From Tenrec ecaudatus (lineage: Eukaryota > Chordata > Mammalia > Afrosoricida > Tenrecidae), in NCBI RefSeq assembly GCF_050624435.1, contig NC_134538.1, positions 113,472,437-113,536,436 on the forward strand: DNA of 64,000 nt. Reading direction: 5' to 3'. The position numbers and the translations under genes are program-made. This document shows positions 11,985 through 23,711 of this stretch, piece by piece; position 1 is the stretch's first letter, and every line of letters starts with the position of its first letter. Below the pieces are notes generated by a model, which saw only the letters and a program-made list of their open reading frames with translations, searched no databases and had not been told where the DNA came from.

Positions 11985-12330
11985 CATCCCATGGACTGCC
12001 AGAACACACAAATTGGTCTTGGAAGAAGTATACCAAGAATGCTCCTTAGAAGCAAAGATGGCAAGACTTCATTTGTGCCACTTAATTTGGGCATGTCATC
12101 AGAAGAAACCAGTCTCCATAAAAAGTGTCAAGGTTGGCCAAGTTGAGGATGAGATGAAAGGAGGAACGACCTCAGAGAGACGGATTGACACAGTGGCTTC
12201 AACAGTGGGCTCAGACGTGATGATTGCCGGGCTGGCAGAGGTTGTGTCTCACTGTGTTGTCCACATGATCACTGAGTCAGATGGGACTTGGCAGCATCTG
12301 ACATCACCTTGGTGCTGTTAAAATACATGA
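11985..12330 (+). mobile_element. RTE (BovB-like) LINE 3' tail, 5'-truncated
   Basis: The segment matches the end of the afrotherian RTE family in order: 'catcccatggactgcc', 'ttggaagaagtataccaaga', 'atgctccttagaagcaaaga', the 'agagacggattgacacagtg' block and the terminal 'gcatctgacatcacc'. It contains the degenerate C-terminus of the reverse-transcriptase ORF. The open frame of 114 codons here is not intact RTE protein. Confidence 0.85.
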
Positions 12331-12389
12331 TAAGCTTTACCCTCAAGACTGAAAATGTTTTTCTTTTCTTCAAGATTACCAGTGTACTA

Positions 12390-12551
12390 TGGTGGTATCA
12401 TGGCTACCTCGTTGGGCTGCTAATCACAAGGTGAACAGTTCAAAACCACCACCTGTCTGGTGGGGAAAGATGAGGCTTTCTACTCCCATAGACAGTTACA
12501 GTCTATGAAACCCGCAGGGGCAGTTCTACTCTTGGTTTCATGGGGTATGGA
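12390..12551 (+). repeat. AfroSINE
   Basis: Clear plus-strand copy: 'gttgggctgctaatcacaag', then 'gaggctttctactcccatag' and 'aggggcagttctactct'. The 3' end is shortened. Confidence 0.9.
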
Positions 12552-13027
12552 CCTTCTAATCTAACTTAGAAAATTTTCTTTATTTGCAACTTCCTTGTTG
12601 AAAAAGAGATGATATTTTGAAAACATTAACCTGGGTATTCTTCATTTTTTTGGCAAAGCATTTGCCGAAAATGCTTTCTCACTTGTTCCAGAAATCTACT
12701 TAGCAAAAAACTGAAGGGGAAAAGAGGATTTTGACTTAAGATTCAAGTACCATTGGCTGACTAGAACAACAGCAAGAAAAAGTCACCCAACAGGTTAATT
12801 CGAATACCATAATTTTGTATAATAGATCTCTCTAAATTCTAAAATGTCTTAACTATATAATAAACATATATCTGGCTATCGTAAAGTAATATTTTAACGT
12901 AATCCCTAGGGAGAAAGGACTTAGACTGTGATGTTAGGGAAGTAATCACTTAAAAAGAGAGAAAGATCCAGGAATGGGTTTTAGGCTCTGACTACCTAAC
13001 TCCAATTTAAGAAAATTAATTTTTCCA

Positions 13028-13838
13028 TCAGGAAGGGAAAGCAGAAGATACGGCTGCTATAGCAAAGTACAGTGAAGAAAGTAGATGGTGCCCAGCTCGC
13101 ACATGAAATCGCATCTGGGGTTTTAAAGGCTTGTTTCCAAACAAGCAGCCATCTAAGTGAGATGTCAACTAAGTTGACATGGAAGAAGCCCACCACCATC
13201 AGTCATCGAAGGATTGTAGATCATATAATCCAAAGTCAACGAAGGGAATAGTATCAGAGCCTACATTGCGAGAATCTGGTTTGCACAAGGCTGTGGATGG
13301 CAGTGGGAGCACCAGATACATTTCTGGAATCTACACAGGGAACAAGCCTCTGGTGATGTCTTCTGTTCGTAGTACAGGGATGGGAGGAAAGTGGTTACTA
13401 AATAGCGTGCATTGGAGAGATGACTCTAGATGATCAAAAGATAAGCCTGACTTGAATGATTAAAACCCTGTCACTTAATCCCCCCTCTGATACATGTTAG
13501 GCCTGATCTGGTTGTCAACATTTTTGGTATTTTTTGTTTGTGCATATTGGGATTTCTCTATGATGCATTGTGTCATTGGGGGTTACCCTCTTGAATTCTT
13601 GCAATATTGTTTTTCTGTTTTACAGTATAGGAGACCGATAGGGACAGCAGGTAGAACAAGGGTTTCAGGAGGTTCCGTGGTGGTGTTGTGCGGGAGGAAA
13701 TAAAAGACCTGATTTCAAGGAGTTCAAGAAGGAAAATAACATTTTGAAATTGATGTGGCAGCAATTCTACAATACTGATTGATGAGATGTGATTGAATGA
13801 TATATCTATATCAACTCCCAAGAAAATGGTTTTGAAAA
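13028..13838 (+). mobile_element. L1 3' UTR copy, plus strand
   Basis: It begins with 'gaagaaagtagatggtgccc' after a short lead-in and ends 'caactcccaagaaaatgg' followed by an A-rich tail. This is the degenerate form of the (c)ccaataaaatg end of this L1 family. It is collinear for about 800 bp with 19945-20733, sharing blocks such as 'agcctctggtgat' and 'ccctcttgaa', so both derive from one L1 subfamily. It has no coding capacity. Confidence 0.8.
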
Positions 13839-14004
13839 ATAGCAAACAAACAAAGGAAATGGGAAAAAAAAATCTGTTCCTAAAATCAGGACAGGAACAG
13901 GGGATTAGAAAAAAAAAGGTAAAGAAGCAATAGAGAATAAAAATATAACATGGGTGCCCTTTTTCTAAAAATTGTCTTGGGTTCTTCATTGAACAGTATT
14001 TATT

Positions 14005-14092
14005 TAATGACATGGAACTGCTAATCACAGGGTAATGTTTCAATCTCACCACCTGTGCCACAGTAGAAAATTGAGAGTCTACTTCCATAATT
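14005..14092 (+). repeat. AfroSINE fragment
   Basis: A short stretch (ggaactgctaatcacagggt, then caccacctgtgccacagtag and gagagtctacttccat) keeps the order of the AfroSINE middle part. It is too short and diverged for certainty. Confidence 0.45.
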
Positions 14093-14487
14093 TTCGAACC
14101 TTGGAAACAACCATATAGAGTGTTGTTCTGATTTGAAATCTGCTCAACAGAAGTTTGTTTGTTGGTTGGTTTTGGGAATGGAGGATGGGGGAGTTCTTAC
14201 CTTTTTTGCCACTTTGTTTCTTGATTGATATGTTTAATATATTTAAATTCAACATGATTAAAGACAGGTAAGAATTTATGGCTGTCATTATTTTTTGTGT
14301 TTTATATTGAAGTGTTGACTATTTCTTTTATATATATAGCTTTTTAATACTAGGTTCATTTTGTTATATTTTCTTTCATGTTCTTTGTTGATGTTGTGTT
14401 TACAAAGTTCTTATATTTTTGTTCTTGTTTTGGTAGGAAGGTTAATTTGTGTGCATGTCCTTAATCTAATTTAAAAGCTGTGAGTTA

Positions 14488-14600
14488 CTCACTCATTTGG
14501 GCTGCGGTAACCACAGCAGTTCAGCACCACCAGCTGCTTCACGAGAAAGAGGGTGCATTCAGCACCTAACTACTGAAGGCCTCAGAAAGCCCCAGGGCGT
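14488..14600 (+). repeat. AfroSINE fragment
   Basis: The order 'gggctgcggtaaccacagca', 'gttcagcaccaccagctgct', 'ctcagaaagccccagggcg' follows the AfroSINE head and middle. The 3' end is replaced by unrelated sequence. Confidence 0.6.
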
Positions 14601-15151
14601 CTCGCCTCTGTGCTGCTCTTGCTGCAGTTGCAGCAAGAGTGAGATCCTGGCCTTTATTTTTATGTCTTTAAGTTAAAACAAGTATGTTGAGTCTTGATAT
14701 TGTCTTGATTTTTTCTCTCTTTAGAAGTTCTGCAATTATACTACCTATTGTCTCTCTTCGCTGTGAAGTTCTAGTCAGATGGGAAGACTAGGGATCAAGC
14801 TTATCTGATTTTGGAGTTTTTTCTCTGGGTTGATTTGATGTGTCTTAATCTGACATTTGTTCTTGTCTGAAGGTGTTAGGTTTCGATGCTGAGAGAATTC
14901 ATGTGGCAGAGGCACCATTGTCGATTCAAGTAACTTTTAGGAGGGAAAAAGAAGCTTCCGGCAACACGCTCTCAGACACATCCCTTTGTCATTTGATCTG
15001 GATTCTGCCCCATTTAGCTTTTTTTAGGTTTATTCATCTTTCTTCAATCCTCTTTCTGATTGTTTTTCAGACATATTTGTCTTCCAAATAGCTGATGCAT
15101 TCTGCAATTGATTTAATTATACTCTTTTGTCCTTTTGGTGTACTATTTTTC

Positions 15152-15268
15152 AAAACTCATTTTATTGGGAGCGCTTACAGATATTATAACAATCCATAAT
15201 ATAGTAAGAGAAGCATAATGGTACAATTGCTGCCACCATCATTTTCAAAACACCCAATGTATTATGAT
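15152..15268 (-). mobile_element. L1 3' UTR fragment
   Basis: cattttattgggagcgctta and the following 'aacaatccataatatag' match the reverse complement of the L1 3' end seen at 23712, 27584 and 55872. It is diverged and about 115 bp long. Confidence 0.6.
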
Positions 15269-15459
15269 GTAACAGCTGTAGTGTTACTATTAGTCTTCTA
15301 TATTTTTAATTTCTGGTTTCATGTATATGTCTTCTAATTATCTATCAATTTTGTCATTAAACTCTTTTCCTGAATTCCCTACAGTGCAGTCAGTGTTTTC
15401 CTTAATTTTATTCATTTGGGTTGTTGGTTTCCTTGAGCTCTTGGAAGGATGTAAAAGAT

Positions 15460-17165
15460 GAGGACTAAACCCGCAAATAAACAGAAAGCAAAGCAGGGAA
15501 AAGAACAACAGCAAAACACCAGAAATCTGTCCTGCAAACTTCCTGTCCCACATCCTCAGGGGCCAGTAGGTGCGGGCGAAGCAAGGGGCTGGCACACACT
15601 CTGCAGCAAAGCCTTCCTCTTCTTCCAGAGGCGGCCACGGGCCTGTCGTCCTTAGAAGGAGCCCTGTCAATCACGCAGGCTTATGAATCGGGGCAGTGTG
15701 TGGTGGCTAGAAGTGAAGGTGGCCTGATTTTGCTGACAGGTGTGCATGAGTTGGAGGTTATTCTTCCGTACAGGGGTTATGGGGACATGGAAAAGCTTCA
15801 TTTGTGGTGTCCAGGAAAGTATGATAGTGAACGCAGGGTATTTTTTAAAAAGCAGTTGCCAGGTCCTATGCAGCTGGGGTGAGTCAGGTACACTTTGGGG
15901 GATGCACAACAAGTTATCTAGACCTTACCCAGACTCACTGGGAGGGGTGCCCGGAGTCCAATGTCTCCAACTGCATACCTTCCTATCTCTGTGGATCCTC
16001 AGGCTAACTGACTGGATTTTGAGTTGTTGTCAATTATTATAGTCCTTCTAGCCATAATTCCTTATGTGATAAATGATAATTCTGGACTCTAGCCTCTGGC
16101 TATAATCCCATTGAGAGGCTGTTGTCTACCAACGGACAGATTAGTATAGCATTCAGGCCAGCCTTTAGCGGAGTCTGTCAACCAAGCCAGACCTTGGAAC
16201 TCCCTGGGACATCTTTAAGGCCACTGTACCAGAGCGTGTGGTTTCAGGCAGCAGTCTTCGTTTTTCTTGGGTGGGGAATAAGAGGTGTGTCACTGTATAG
16301 TTCTTCACCGTATCGCTGGGTTTTAGTGGACACAAGAAGACCTTCTGTAACTTTGGGGCTATTGTGGTTTGGGGCTCTGAATCCTAGAAAGCATTTGGCA
16401 TGCTTCTGCCAGACCTTTGGATTTGACCTGAATAGCACCCCTCACCCTGTGAGACGCTTCCTTGAAGTTTCCTGAGTTTCTATGGGATGTTGTAGCACGT
16501 TTCAAAACCCCAGAGGACGGATGGGGGAAGTGGACTGAAATAGCACCCAGGAACATCTCAGTCCATCTTAACCTCCAATCCACTGGGCCTCGTCTGGTAT
16601 TAATTCGTCGAAAAGAAATTATGACCACGGGTCCTCTACTAGAGTTGATACCTCCTCCCTCCCTCAGTCCTTCCTCGCTGGGGGGTGAGCAACACCACTG
16701 ATGAGCTTGTTCGGATTGTGTCCTTGCCCCTCCCTTTCCAGCTGGTGGTTCGATCACCTTCTTTCGCTCGGACGCTGCTCACATGGAATCTCCATCCTCA
16801 TGAGGGTTTCCTCGCCCACGCGGCTGCCTTCTCTGCCCCCAACTGGCAGAATGTAGCGTGGGGCCCTGCACTGTCTCTCTTACTGCACCACAGTTTTCAA
16901 TCTCTCTTTGTAACTGCTCTTCAATCCGTTATCTTCTTTGTGATGCTCACAATTTGGGGGTGACAGTCTCCCTGTATATGACTTGCTTTTTCTCAAGCTC
17001 TGTTTTAGAGGGACTGGGTGGAACATGTCCCGAGGTTGTCAGCTTGCCACCATGTCTCCCTAGTTAAACTGGAAAGAAAGGAAGAGGCACCGGGGAAGCC
17101 AGCAGTCGCCACAAGAGAGAGCAAGGAACCATAGTAAGGGAGGGTAAGAAAGGCACGTTGTGTCG
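15460..17165. other. GC-richer block without a recognised gene
   Basis: This 1.7-kb block has visibly more G+C and CpG than its surroundings. It holds overlapping open frames on both strands, up to 132 codons at 16359-16757 (minus) and 117 at 16122-16475 (plus), none with a domain I recognise. Its position next to a possible L1 ORF1 relic on the minus strand would fit an L1 5' UTR, but that is inference. I see no convincing splice-bounded exon. Confidence 0.35.
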
Positions 17166-17179
17166 TGGAGCTCAGAAAG

Positions 17180-17258
17180 AAATGCGCCTCAAGTATTGGG
17201 TTGCTAAAATCCAAGATAAGAATTGTATGAACCCCCAATAAAATGATTTTTAAAATCC
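17180..17258 (+). mobile_element. Very short L1 3' end
   Basis: The sequence 'gataagaattgtatgaaccc', then 'cccaataaaatgattttt' and an A-tail, is the extreme 3' end of the local L1 family. It includes an intact AATAAA polyadenylation signal. It is a strongly 5'-truncated insertion. Confidence 0.75.
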
Positions 17259-17289
17259 TCAAAGGGATTAATGTTGATTTTGAAACCAC

Positions 17290-17485
17290 CCCAAAATAAA
17301 GCTAAATGCGTGTACATTAAGTTGATTCCAGCTCAGAGAGTTGAACTGCCCGTAGGTTTTCCAAGGTTGTAAATAGTTGTAGAAACAAGCAACTGCTGCG
17401 CTTTCTCCAGTGAAACAGCAGCTTGGTGCCAATTGCATGCATTTCCAGTTAGTAGCTACTCGTTCTAACGCTGCAATACCGAGGA
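17290..17485 (-). repeat. AfroSINE, diverged
   Basis: On the plus strand it reads gttgattccagctcagagag, 'gttgaactgcccgtaggttt' and 'agctactcgttctaacgctg', which is the reversed AfroSINE order. It lacks several internal bases. Confidence 0.7.
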
Positions 17486-17887
17486 TCCTTCTTCGAGGCC
17501 ACGAGTTCCTTGAACATGGGATCTAAAAATAAGCTGACACTCGTCTCTCAGCATAAAGCCAGAGACCAGCTGTAAAATGAGGGACACACAAAAATTCCTC
17601 CTACCAACCCAAGTGGAGCAGAAGTGGGCACGTGAGTCTGGGTGCGGATAACCATCACTAAATGCTGTGCCCTCTTCCTGTAAATACAGAGAGCAGAAAC
17701 AAACAGCAGAGGAATTACCATGAAAATTGGCCCAAATTAGTCGAACTTCTAGGTCAAATGCAAAGCAGTCACATAACTGATGTCCAGGATTCAGGGTAGA
17801 TGCAAATCCTGCTAAAAGCGACTGATTCGGAAAAGGTCACTGTCCAGCATTACAAAGGAGGCGATGAAAGTACTTAAGTGAAACAGT
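17486..17887. other. Spacer without a recognised gene
   Basis: No element or coding segment recognised. Confidence 0.4.
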
Positions 17888-18330
17888 GCACCTAGTCACT
17901 TCCAGCCCACCGTGAGCCAGTGCACAACGGACGGACCACCACACAGCCCGAGCCATTGCACAGTTGTGCTGTGCCCAACCCTCTGGTGGAACCGCTGTGT
18001 CAGTTCATCTCATTGAAAACCTTCCCACTTTTGTTGTCGCTCCGCTTTACTAAGCACGCTCTTCTCCAGGGACTGGCCTCTCCTGACAACATGTCCAAAG
18101 TCTGTGAGATGACGTCTCGCCCTCCTTGCGTCTGAGGAGCACTCTGGCTGGACTTCTTCCAAGACGGGAGTGTTTCTCTTTTCGGCAGCCCATGTGCTTG
18201 CAATGTTCTTCTCCAGCCCCATGGGCCAAGTGTGTCTTCACTTCTTCGGTCTTCTTGATTTCATGTCAACTTTCACATGCAGATGATGCGAGGGAATTCA
18301 CCATAGCTTGGGTCAGGTGCATAAGAAGAG
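17888..18330 (-). mobile_element. RTE LINE 3' tail, 5'-truncated
   Basis: Read on the minus strand it runs from 'tgcacctgacccaagctatg' through 'gtcttggaagaagtccagcc' and 'actttggacatgttgtcagg' to the terminal GC-rich part. This is the end of the RTE reverse-transcriptase ORF plus the 3' UTR. Overlapping short frames on the minus strand (18000-18241) are degenerate pieces of that ORF, broken by frameshifts. Confidence 0.87.
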
Positions 18331-19139
18331 ATTTAAATATGTTTGTCAAACAAGATCAAATCAGAGAAGGAATAACTAAAAGCTCTAAAGGAAAGAGAAT
18401 GCTATTGGAAAAAAGATCTGAATTTTCAGATTACACTAAACATTTTAAAAGAGAAAACACTACTTCTTCTAAAACGGGAGGACACGCTGTCTTTTATATG
18501 ACCAAAATCACTTCGAAATGAAAACCTGACAACATGACTAAGATGCTTAGTCAACATGACTAAGATGCTTTCTTATAGCTTTTGTGTAAAAATCATAAAT
18601 AAAATATCAAAAACTAGTTAAAAAGTATCAAACTAAATAAAATAAAAAAAGAGAAGATGCATAGCAGTTGAGTTAATAGATTCTGGAAAGGGTTAGGATG
18701 CAGACACCCCATGTAACCCACCCCCACTAGTAGGTTGATGCTGGTTTACTCCTCTCCTTCTGTAAGATCATCCTCCTCCTGACCTCTGCCCTGGCTTGCT
18801 GGTAAGCTTCAATTGCTTTCTGGTTGGGTCAATTGCTTTCTGGTCAATAGAAACGTTGTGACAGAAAATAGGAGGTGAGTAATCACTGGACACCTATCTT
18901 TGACGCTTTCTCTGCAATAGCTAGCCATCAGCACTGGCACATTCCCCAACCCCGAGCCCCACCTGCTATTGAGTAGCAGTCTCTACAGTTATTTATCACA
19001 GTAGACTCAGGTAACCCGCCCTTGCATTCTTTATTGAGCTCTGCTTCAATAAGAGCAAGTCTGGAGTATTTCACTAACTCTTATTGATTTATTTAAACCC
19101 TGACTACATTACTGAGTGTGCCATTTATTTTCCTTTGGG
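18331..19139. other. Sequence without a recognised gene; two small tandem duplications
   Basis: No gene seen. The segment near 18533-18575 repeats 'caacatgactaagatgctta' twice, and near 18808-18845 'tcaattgctttctgg' is repeated twice. Both look like local replication slips. Confidence 0.45.
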
Positions 19140-19930
19140 GAACAGACTGATAAAAGAACAAAAGCAAAAATCTTATAATCACTTAAACAAATGCAACAAA
19201 GGCCTTTCAAATAAATCCGAATTAATTCCCGCCATAAACTCTCATTAAACTAGAAATATAAAGACACGTCAATCCAATGAAGTATGGCACAGAAGCCCTC
19301 CAGCAAATATCACACATGATTGAAGTGTTAAAATGTTGAAGTGTTTTCCTTAAGATTAGCAGTGAAACATGGGTTTCTACTTATACCACCTCAATTAGTC
19401 TCAGTACTAGAGGTCTTGTTTTTTGCACTGGAAATGTTTTTAAAACATAATAAATTACCTTTTAAGCCAAGAAACAAACAGAAAATCAAAATTTAAAATT
19501 AAATCACTGTAAACATAAAATATAGGGAATATATCTAAGAAAGGTATCACAAAAATTTATGCAGACACTTATGATTTATTATTAAGAAATGTTAAAGATT
19601 TTTTAAGTAATAACATTATGGGATGTTTATGGGCTGTCAAAGATAAAATAATAAAGATATTCTGTCTCTTCAAACTAATTAGTTTCTAATTAGTTTCTAA
19701 CTAATTGTTTATGCGTCCATGTGTGTAAAAAATGTATTATGTATTCTAAAATTTAAATCCAAAAACAATCAATAATATATTTTATTCTAGAAAAGAAATA
19801 AAAGAGTATAAGAACTTATTAAGATGGTATACTAATTAAAATAGCATATATTGTGAACACAATAAATAATACAGCAATCTAAAATAGCTCAGAAGTAGGA
19901 TTATGCATTTACAGGTAAAAAAAAAGAACA
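19140..19930 (+). mobile_element. Degenerate L1 ORF2 (reverse transcriptase) fragment
   Basis: The order ccataaactctcattaaact, 'gcaaatatcacacatgattg', 'ttttccttaagattagcagt', 'ctcaattagtctcagtacta' follows the part of mammalian L1 ORF2 around the RT palm. The reading frame is destroyed by many stops. It continues in the same orientation into the L1 3' UTR at 19945. Confidence 0.55.
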
Positions 19931-19944
19931 CATCATCTTGACCT

Positions 19945-20735
19945 CAGAAAGGAAACAGAAGACAGGGTGCTATAACCAAGCATGGTAAAGAAAGTAGATG
20001 GTGCTTGGCTATCAGATAAAATAGAATCAGGGGCCCTAAAGCCTTGTTTCCAAATGAGCAACCATCTAAGTGAGATGGCTACTGAGTCCACATGGAAAAG
20101 GTACACACATATTAGCCACTGAAGGAATGCAGATCATATACTCAGAAGTCAAATGAGGGAATATTATCAAAGCCTAAATTGTGAGAATCTGGTTTGCAGG
20201 AGGCTATGGATGACAGAGGGAACCCAAGACACATTTGTGGGATCTACCTAGGAAATAAGCCTCTGGTGATTTCCCTCTGACCCGTAATGGAAGGATGAGA
20301 GGAAAGTGGTTCCTATTGGAGAAATGACTGTAGAAAAGCAAAAGGTTAAACTTGACTTGAATGATTACTACCTTCTGATTATTCAATCACCTCTGAGGTA
20401 CATTAGGCCTGATTTGGTTTTCAACATTTTTTTGTTGATATTGGGGTTTATCTCATTGGGGGGCCACCCTCTTGAACTTTTGTTATATGTTTTTCTCTTT
20501 TTCAGTATATGAAACCTAGGATTGATGAATTTTAGGGACAGCAAGTAGAATAAGGTTTTCTGGGGGATACAGTGGTGGTGTGGGGTGAGTAGAAGGGAGT
20601 TAATGTTAAGGAGTTCAAGAAGAAAAACAATGTTTTGAAACTAATTGTGGAAGCAATTTTACAATTCTGCTTGATGTCATTGAACTATGGTATGATATGA
20701 TGTCTGTATTAACTCCCAATAAAAGAATTTTTGGG
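19945..20735 (+). mobile_element. L1 3' UTR copy, plus strand
   Basis: Collinear with 13028-13838, from 'ggtaaagaaagtagatggtg' to 'aactcccaataaaagaattt'. It keeps an AATAAA signal close to the end. It is either the 3' part of the ORF2 relic on its left or a separate insertion, because L1-like A-rich sequence also continues to its right. Confidence 0.8.
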
Positions 20736-20739
20736 AAAA

Positions 20740-21085
20740 ACAGAGATATCATTGCAGAGTAATGAAAAAGGATAGTATTTTGAAAAAAGAGAAAAGATGA
20801 CAGAGCTAGATAATTTATATATACAAGAATAAACACTAATATTATCTTATATCATATATATCATTTCTAAAGGGACCACAGATATAAATGTCCAACCAAA
20901 ATAAGATCTATTACAGAAAATATTTTTATTTACATAGAATTATGGTTGAGAAATAGTTAGCAAACAGGAAATAAAAAGGCAAGCTACACAAAACTAGAGT
21001 ATATTAAAATTAATCACTAATGTTTCCAAGATGCCTTATCAACAGAGTGCTGAGGCAAATCACGAAGTATGAGAAGATATTTTTA
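20740..21085 (+). mobile_element. Possible L1 ORF2 C-terminal relic
   Basis: A-rich plus strand reminiscent of the 3' part of L1 ORF2. A similar stretch ('aggtatatgcaaatgcatta') follows the minisatellite at about 21348. No frame is open. The assignment is weak. Confidence 0.3.
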
Positions 21086-21089
21086 TGCA

Positions 21090-21203
21090 TCTCTAGTAAA
21101 AGGCAGCCATGAGTCAGCGTTGACTGGTCTCTAGTAAAAGGCAGCCATGAGTCAGCGTTGACTGGTCTCTAGTAAAAGGCAGCCATGAGTCAGGATTGAC
21201 TGG
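21090..21203 (+). repeat. 38-bp minisatellite, three units
   Basis: Units at 21090-21127, 21128-21165 and 21166-21203 start tctctagtaaaaggcagcca. The first two are identical and the third differs in two places near its end. The inner 'catgagtcag.nttgactgg' matches the AfroSINE tail, so a SINE remnant was probably amplified. Confidence 0.95.
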
Positions 21204-21209
21204 AAGACT

Positions 21210-22150
21210 AGTGAGTGAATGAGTCAGTCAACAAAGGGCAGAGTATGAAAACAGGTCCTGGTAACCAATAGGAAAAGACACATAATCCAATTAGAAACTT
21301 AGAAAATACCCTGAACTTCAACAAATAAGAGACTGAAATGATTAATAGGTATATGCAAATGCATTATAAGCAAGTAAACACTTTGTAACTTTACAAACTT
21401 TTAATTAGACCACGCAAATGCTTCTTATAATGTAGAAGCATTGTTAATTTTACTGTTTTCACTTTCATTCAAGAAAACAAGGAAATGATAGAACTTTAGA
21501 ATATTCCTTCTTCTCTTCCCTCTTTTATCTTCTGTCAGTGAATTGAAGATATTCTTATAAAGGCAGATCAAGTAAAAGAGAAGGTTTATTGTTGTTTACC
21601 CAGGGATATTAATAATACAAAAGAGGAGGGTGCAGTTGGTATGTCTCGTTTTTTGTCAAAAGACAGATTCCAACCCATGGGCATTTATATCCTGGATATT
21701 ATGTGACTACTGTCTTCCTCCGATTCATTCTCGCCCACAGGTTCATTCACCCTGAAATATTGTACTGGCAAGGGTTTTACAAATACGGTCCAGAGGGGAT
21801 TAATGTGGGATGGCACATTGCCTAACCTAACATTTGGTTGGGAGGGAATCGGTCAAGCAGCAGCTGATTTGAGTGAGGGAGATATTTGGAGACATGCACT
21901 CCAGTTCACTCTTCCCAGAATCAAGCCCTCAGCGCATGATGGAAACTTTGTCTTGAAAAAGGGCCTTCATATTTTGCACAGATTAATTGTGCTTAATATT
22001 GACTTGGACAATAAAATTCTACATATGCAGTGAAATCATTTCGTTGTATATGCTTTTATTTTTAAATGAATATAGTACTTTTATTACATAGACTTGTCAC
22101 AATTAATAATTATTTAAAGGAGCATCTCTAAACATGTTATTGTATATAAT
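21210..22150. other. AT-rich sequence without a recognised gene
   Basis: No clear gene. L1-like A-rich sequence may extend to about 21400. A 76-codon open frame at 21803-22033 has no recognisable domain. Confidence 0.4.
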
Positions 22151-22163
22151 CAACAAAGCTAGT

Positions 22164-22330
22164 GAATTTTCAACTCATAGCAATCCCATAAGACACAGTA
22201 GAATAGTTCCAGAGGGATTTTGAAGCTGTAGTTTTTATGGGAGCAGATCACTAGGTCGCTCTGTGTGGAGCTGGCGAGGGGTTAAGACTAGTAACCTCCA
22301 GTTAACAACTGAGTACTTGACCATGGCGCC
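22164..22330 (-). repeat. AfroSINE
   Basis: The plus strand reads 'aactcatagcaatcccataa', 'ttgaagctgtagttttta', then 'accatggcgccacc'. This is a complete, diverged minus-strand copy abutting an RTE tail. Confidence 0.75.
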
Positions 22331-22812
22331 ACCGACACTCTGCCTGCACTTGACGCGGCAGTTACTGCTCTTAGGTGCCATGCAATGGGTTCTCGCCCAT
22401 AGTAACTTTCTGCACCACAGAAGGACGCACCGCCCAGACCTGCACCAGCCTCGCGATTGCTCCTACGCTGCAGCCGAAGGTGGCAGCCAGGATCGATCCG
22501 TCGCATCAAGGGCCTTTCTCTTTGTCACTGTGCCTCTGTTTCACAAAACATGATGTCCTGCTCCAGGGACTGTACTCTGCTGACCACATGCCCAAATCAG
22601 ATGGCGAAGGGTTTCCATCCTTGCCTCGAAGGAGGGCGCTGGCCCTCAGTGTGCGGGGTGTCGTTTTCTCAGTCCGTAATATTTTCGGCATTCTTCTCCG
22701 GTACCATATTCAAATTCATCACCCCTTTTTTGGTCTTCTTTATTCTGTGTCCCACAGTCATGTGCCTATGAGGCAATTGAAAATACCATGGCGTGGGTCA
22801 GGCCAGGGCTGA
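22331..22812 (-). mobile_element. RTE LINE 3' tail, 5'-truncated
   Basis: On the minus strand it runs from ctgacccacgccatggtatt through 'cggagaagaatgccga', a part with internal losses, 'aggcaaggatggaaaccctt' and 'cagtccctggagcagg' to the GC-rich end. The CpG-containing 3' part is well kept. The open frame at 22375-22812 on the opposite strand (145 codons) is antisense to the LINE. Confidence 0.85.
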
Positions 22813-22836
22813 AGAACTCTGAGTATGGATTAGGGG

Positions 22837-22837
<1 letters not shown>

Positions 22838-22873
<36 letters not shown>

Positions 22874-22880
22874 TACATAC
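22838..22880. repeat. A-run and (AT)n microsatellite
   Basis: A run of 15 A's is followed by about 12 AT units and then imperfect TA/CA repeats to about 22930. Confidence 0.95.
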
Positions 22881-22930
22881 ACACACATACATGAGTGTAT
22901 ATACATATGTATATATACATATGTGTCTGT

Positions 22931-23464
22931 ATATATATCCATCTGAATTCTTTATCAATTAGGTATAGAAATAATTTTTCGGTTCTTTTTTGCAAAAATT
23001 TGCAGATATGCTCTATTTTGTCCCAGGGTAATAAATCTTGTGGAAATAATTTGTTCAGACATACAAAGTTCCTTGGGGAAAGCACTTGAAATACTATTGC
23101 TTTAATGTCAAGACAGATAATTTTTCTGGTTTTCTCTAGGAATGGATTTCTTTATAAATTTAGTAAGCGAGGTTAGGGTAGCATTGCTCTCAGCTGAAGA
23201 CTCTAGCTAGTATCCTCATGTAAAACAGATGGAAATGAATAAGGCACGTCAGAAAAAGGAAGAATGGGGCAAGTGTTAATAGATAAGCAGGTGCTATTGC
23301 ATTTGTCTACTCAGCACACGCAAAATTTCTTATACAATATATTTTATAAGGTTTTGATGTTTTGGAGTTGATAAGCAGTGTCTGAAATAAATTAAACATT
23401 AAAATATTATTTGGAATTTTGTCCTTTGTTCTGTTAATCAAGCACAAAATTTTTTCCATCACAA
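22931..23464. other. AT-rich sequence without a recognised gene
   Basis: Nothing recognised. Confidence 0.4.
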
Positions 23465-23711
23465 CAGAATTAAGAAGCTTAGAAATAACAACAGTGCAGG
23501 TCCTTAGTGACTGTTAACCATCAATTGCTCACATGCCAGTTCACAATGAAACTGAAACAATAAATGAAAACAAATCTACAAGAGCCAAAGTGTGACACTT
23601 AATATATTTGACCTAAATTTAAAGACCATCTCAAGAATAGAATATTAATGCAGAGAACATTAATGGGAGAATACCAGAGGAGTTGTGGGATGACATCAAG
23701 AACATCATTCT

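Larger units (their letters stand above)
14290..15460 (-). mobile_element. Possible degenerate L1 ORF1 region
   Basis: T-rich plus strand. The reverse complement of about 15340-15455 reads as an interrupted coiled-coil-like segment (FQELKETNN... in one frame) resembling L1 ORF1. A SINE fragment (14488-14600) and an L1 3' end (15152-15268) are inserted in it. The assignment rests on composition and a short similarity only. Confidence 0.3.

Noticed and set aside
13573-14088. Open frame of 171 codons on the minus strand
   Set aside because: It lies antisense to an L1 3' UTR and continues into AT-rich sequence; no domain, no splice context.
16359-16757. 132-codon open frame on the minus strand in the GC-richer block
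   Set aside because: It overlaps equally long frames on the other strand, has no recognised domain, and the composition alone explains long open frames.
22375-22812. Open frame of 145 codons on the plus strand
   Set aside because: Antisense to an RTE 3' tail; open by chance in a GC-rich segment.
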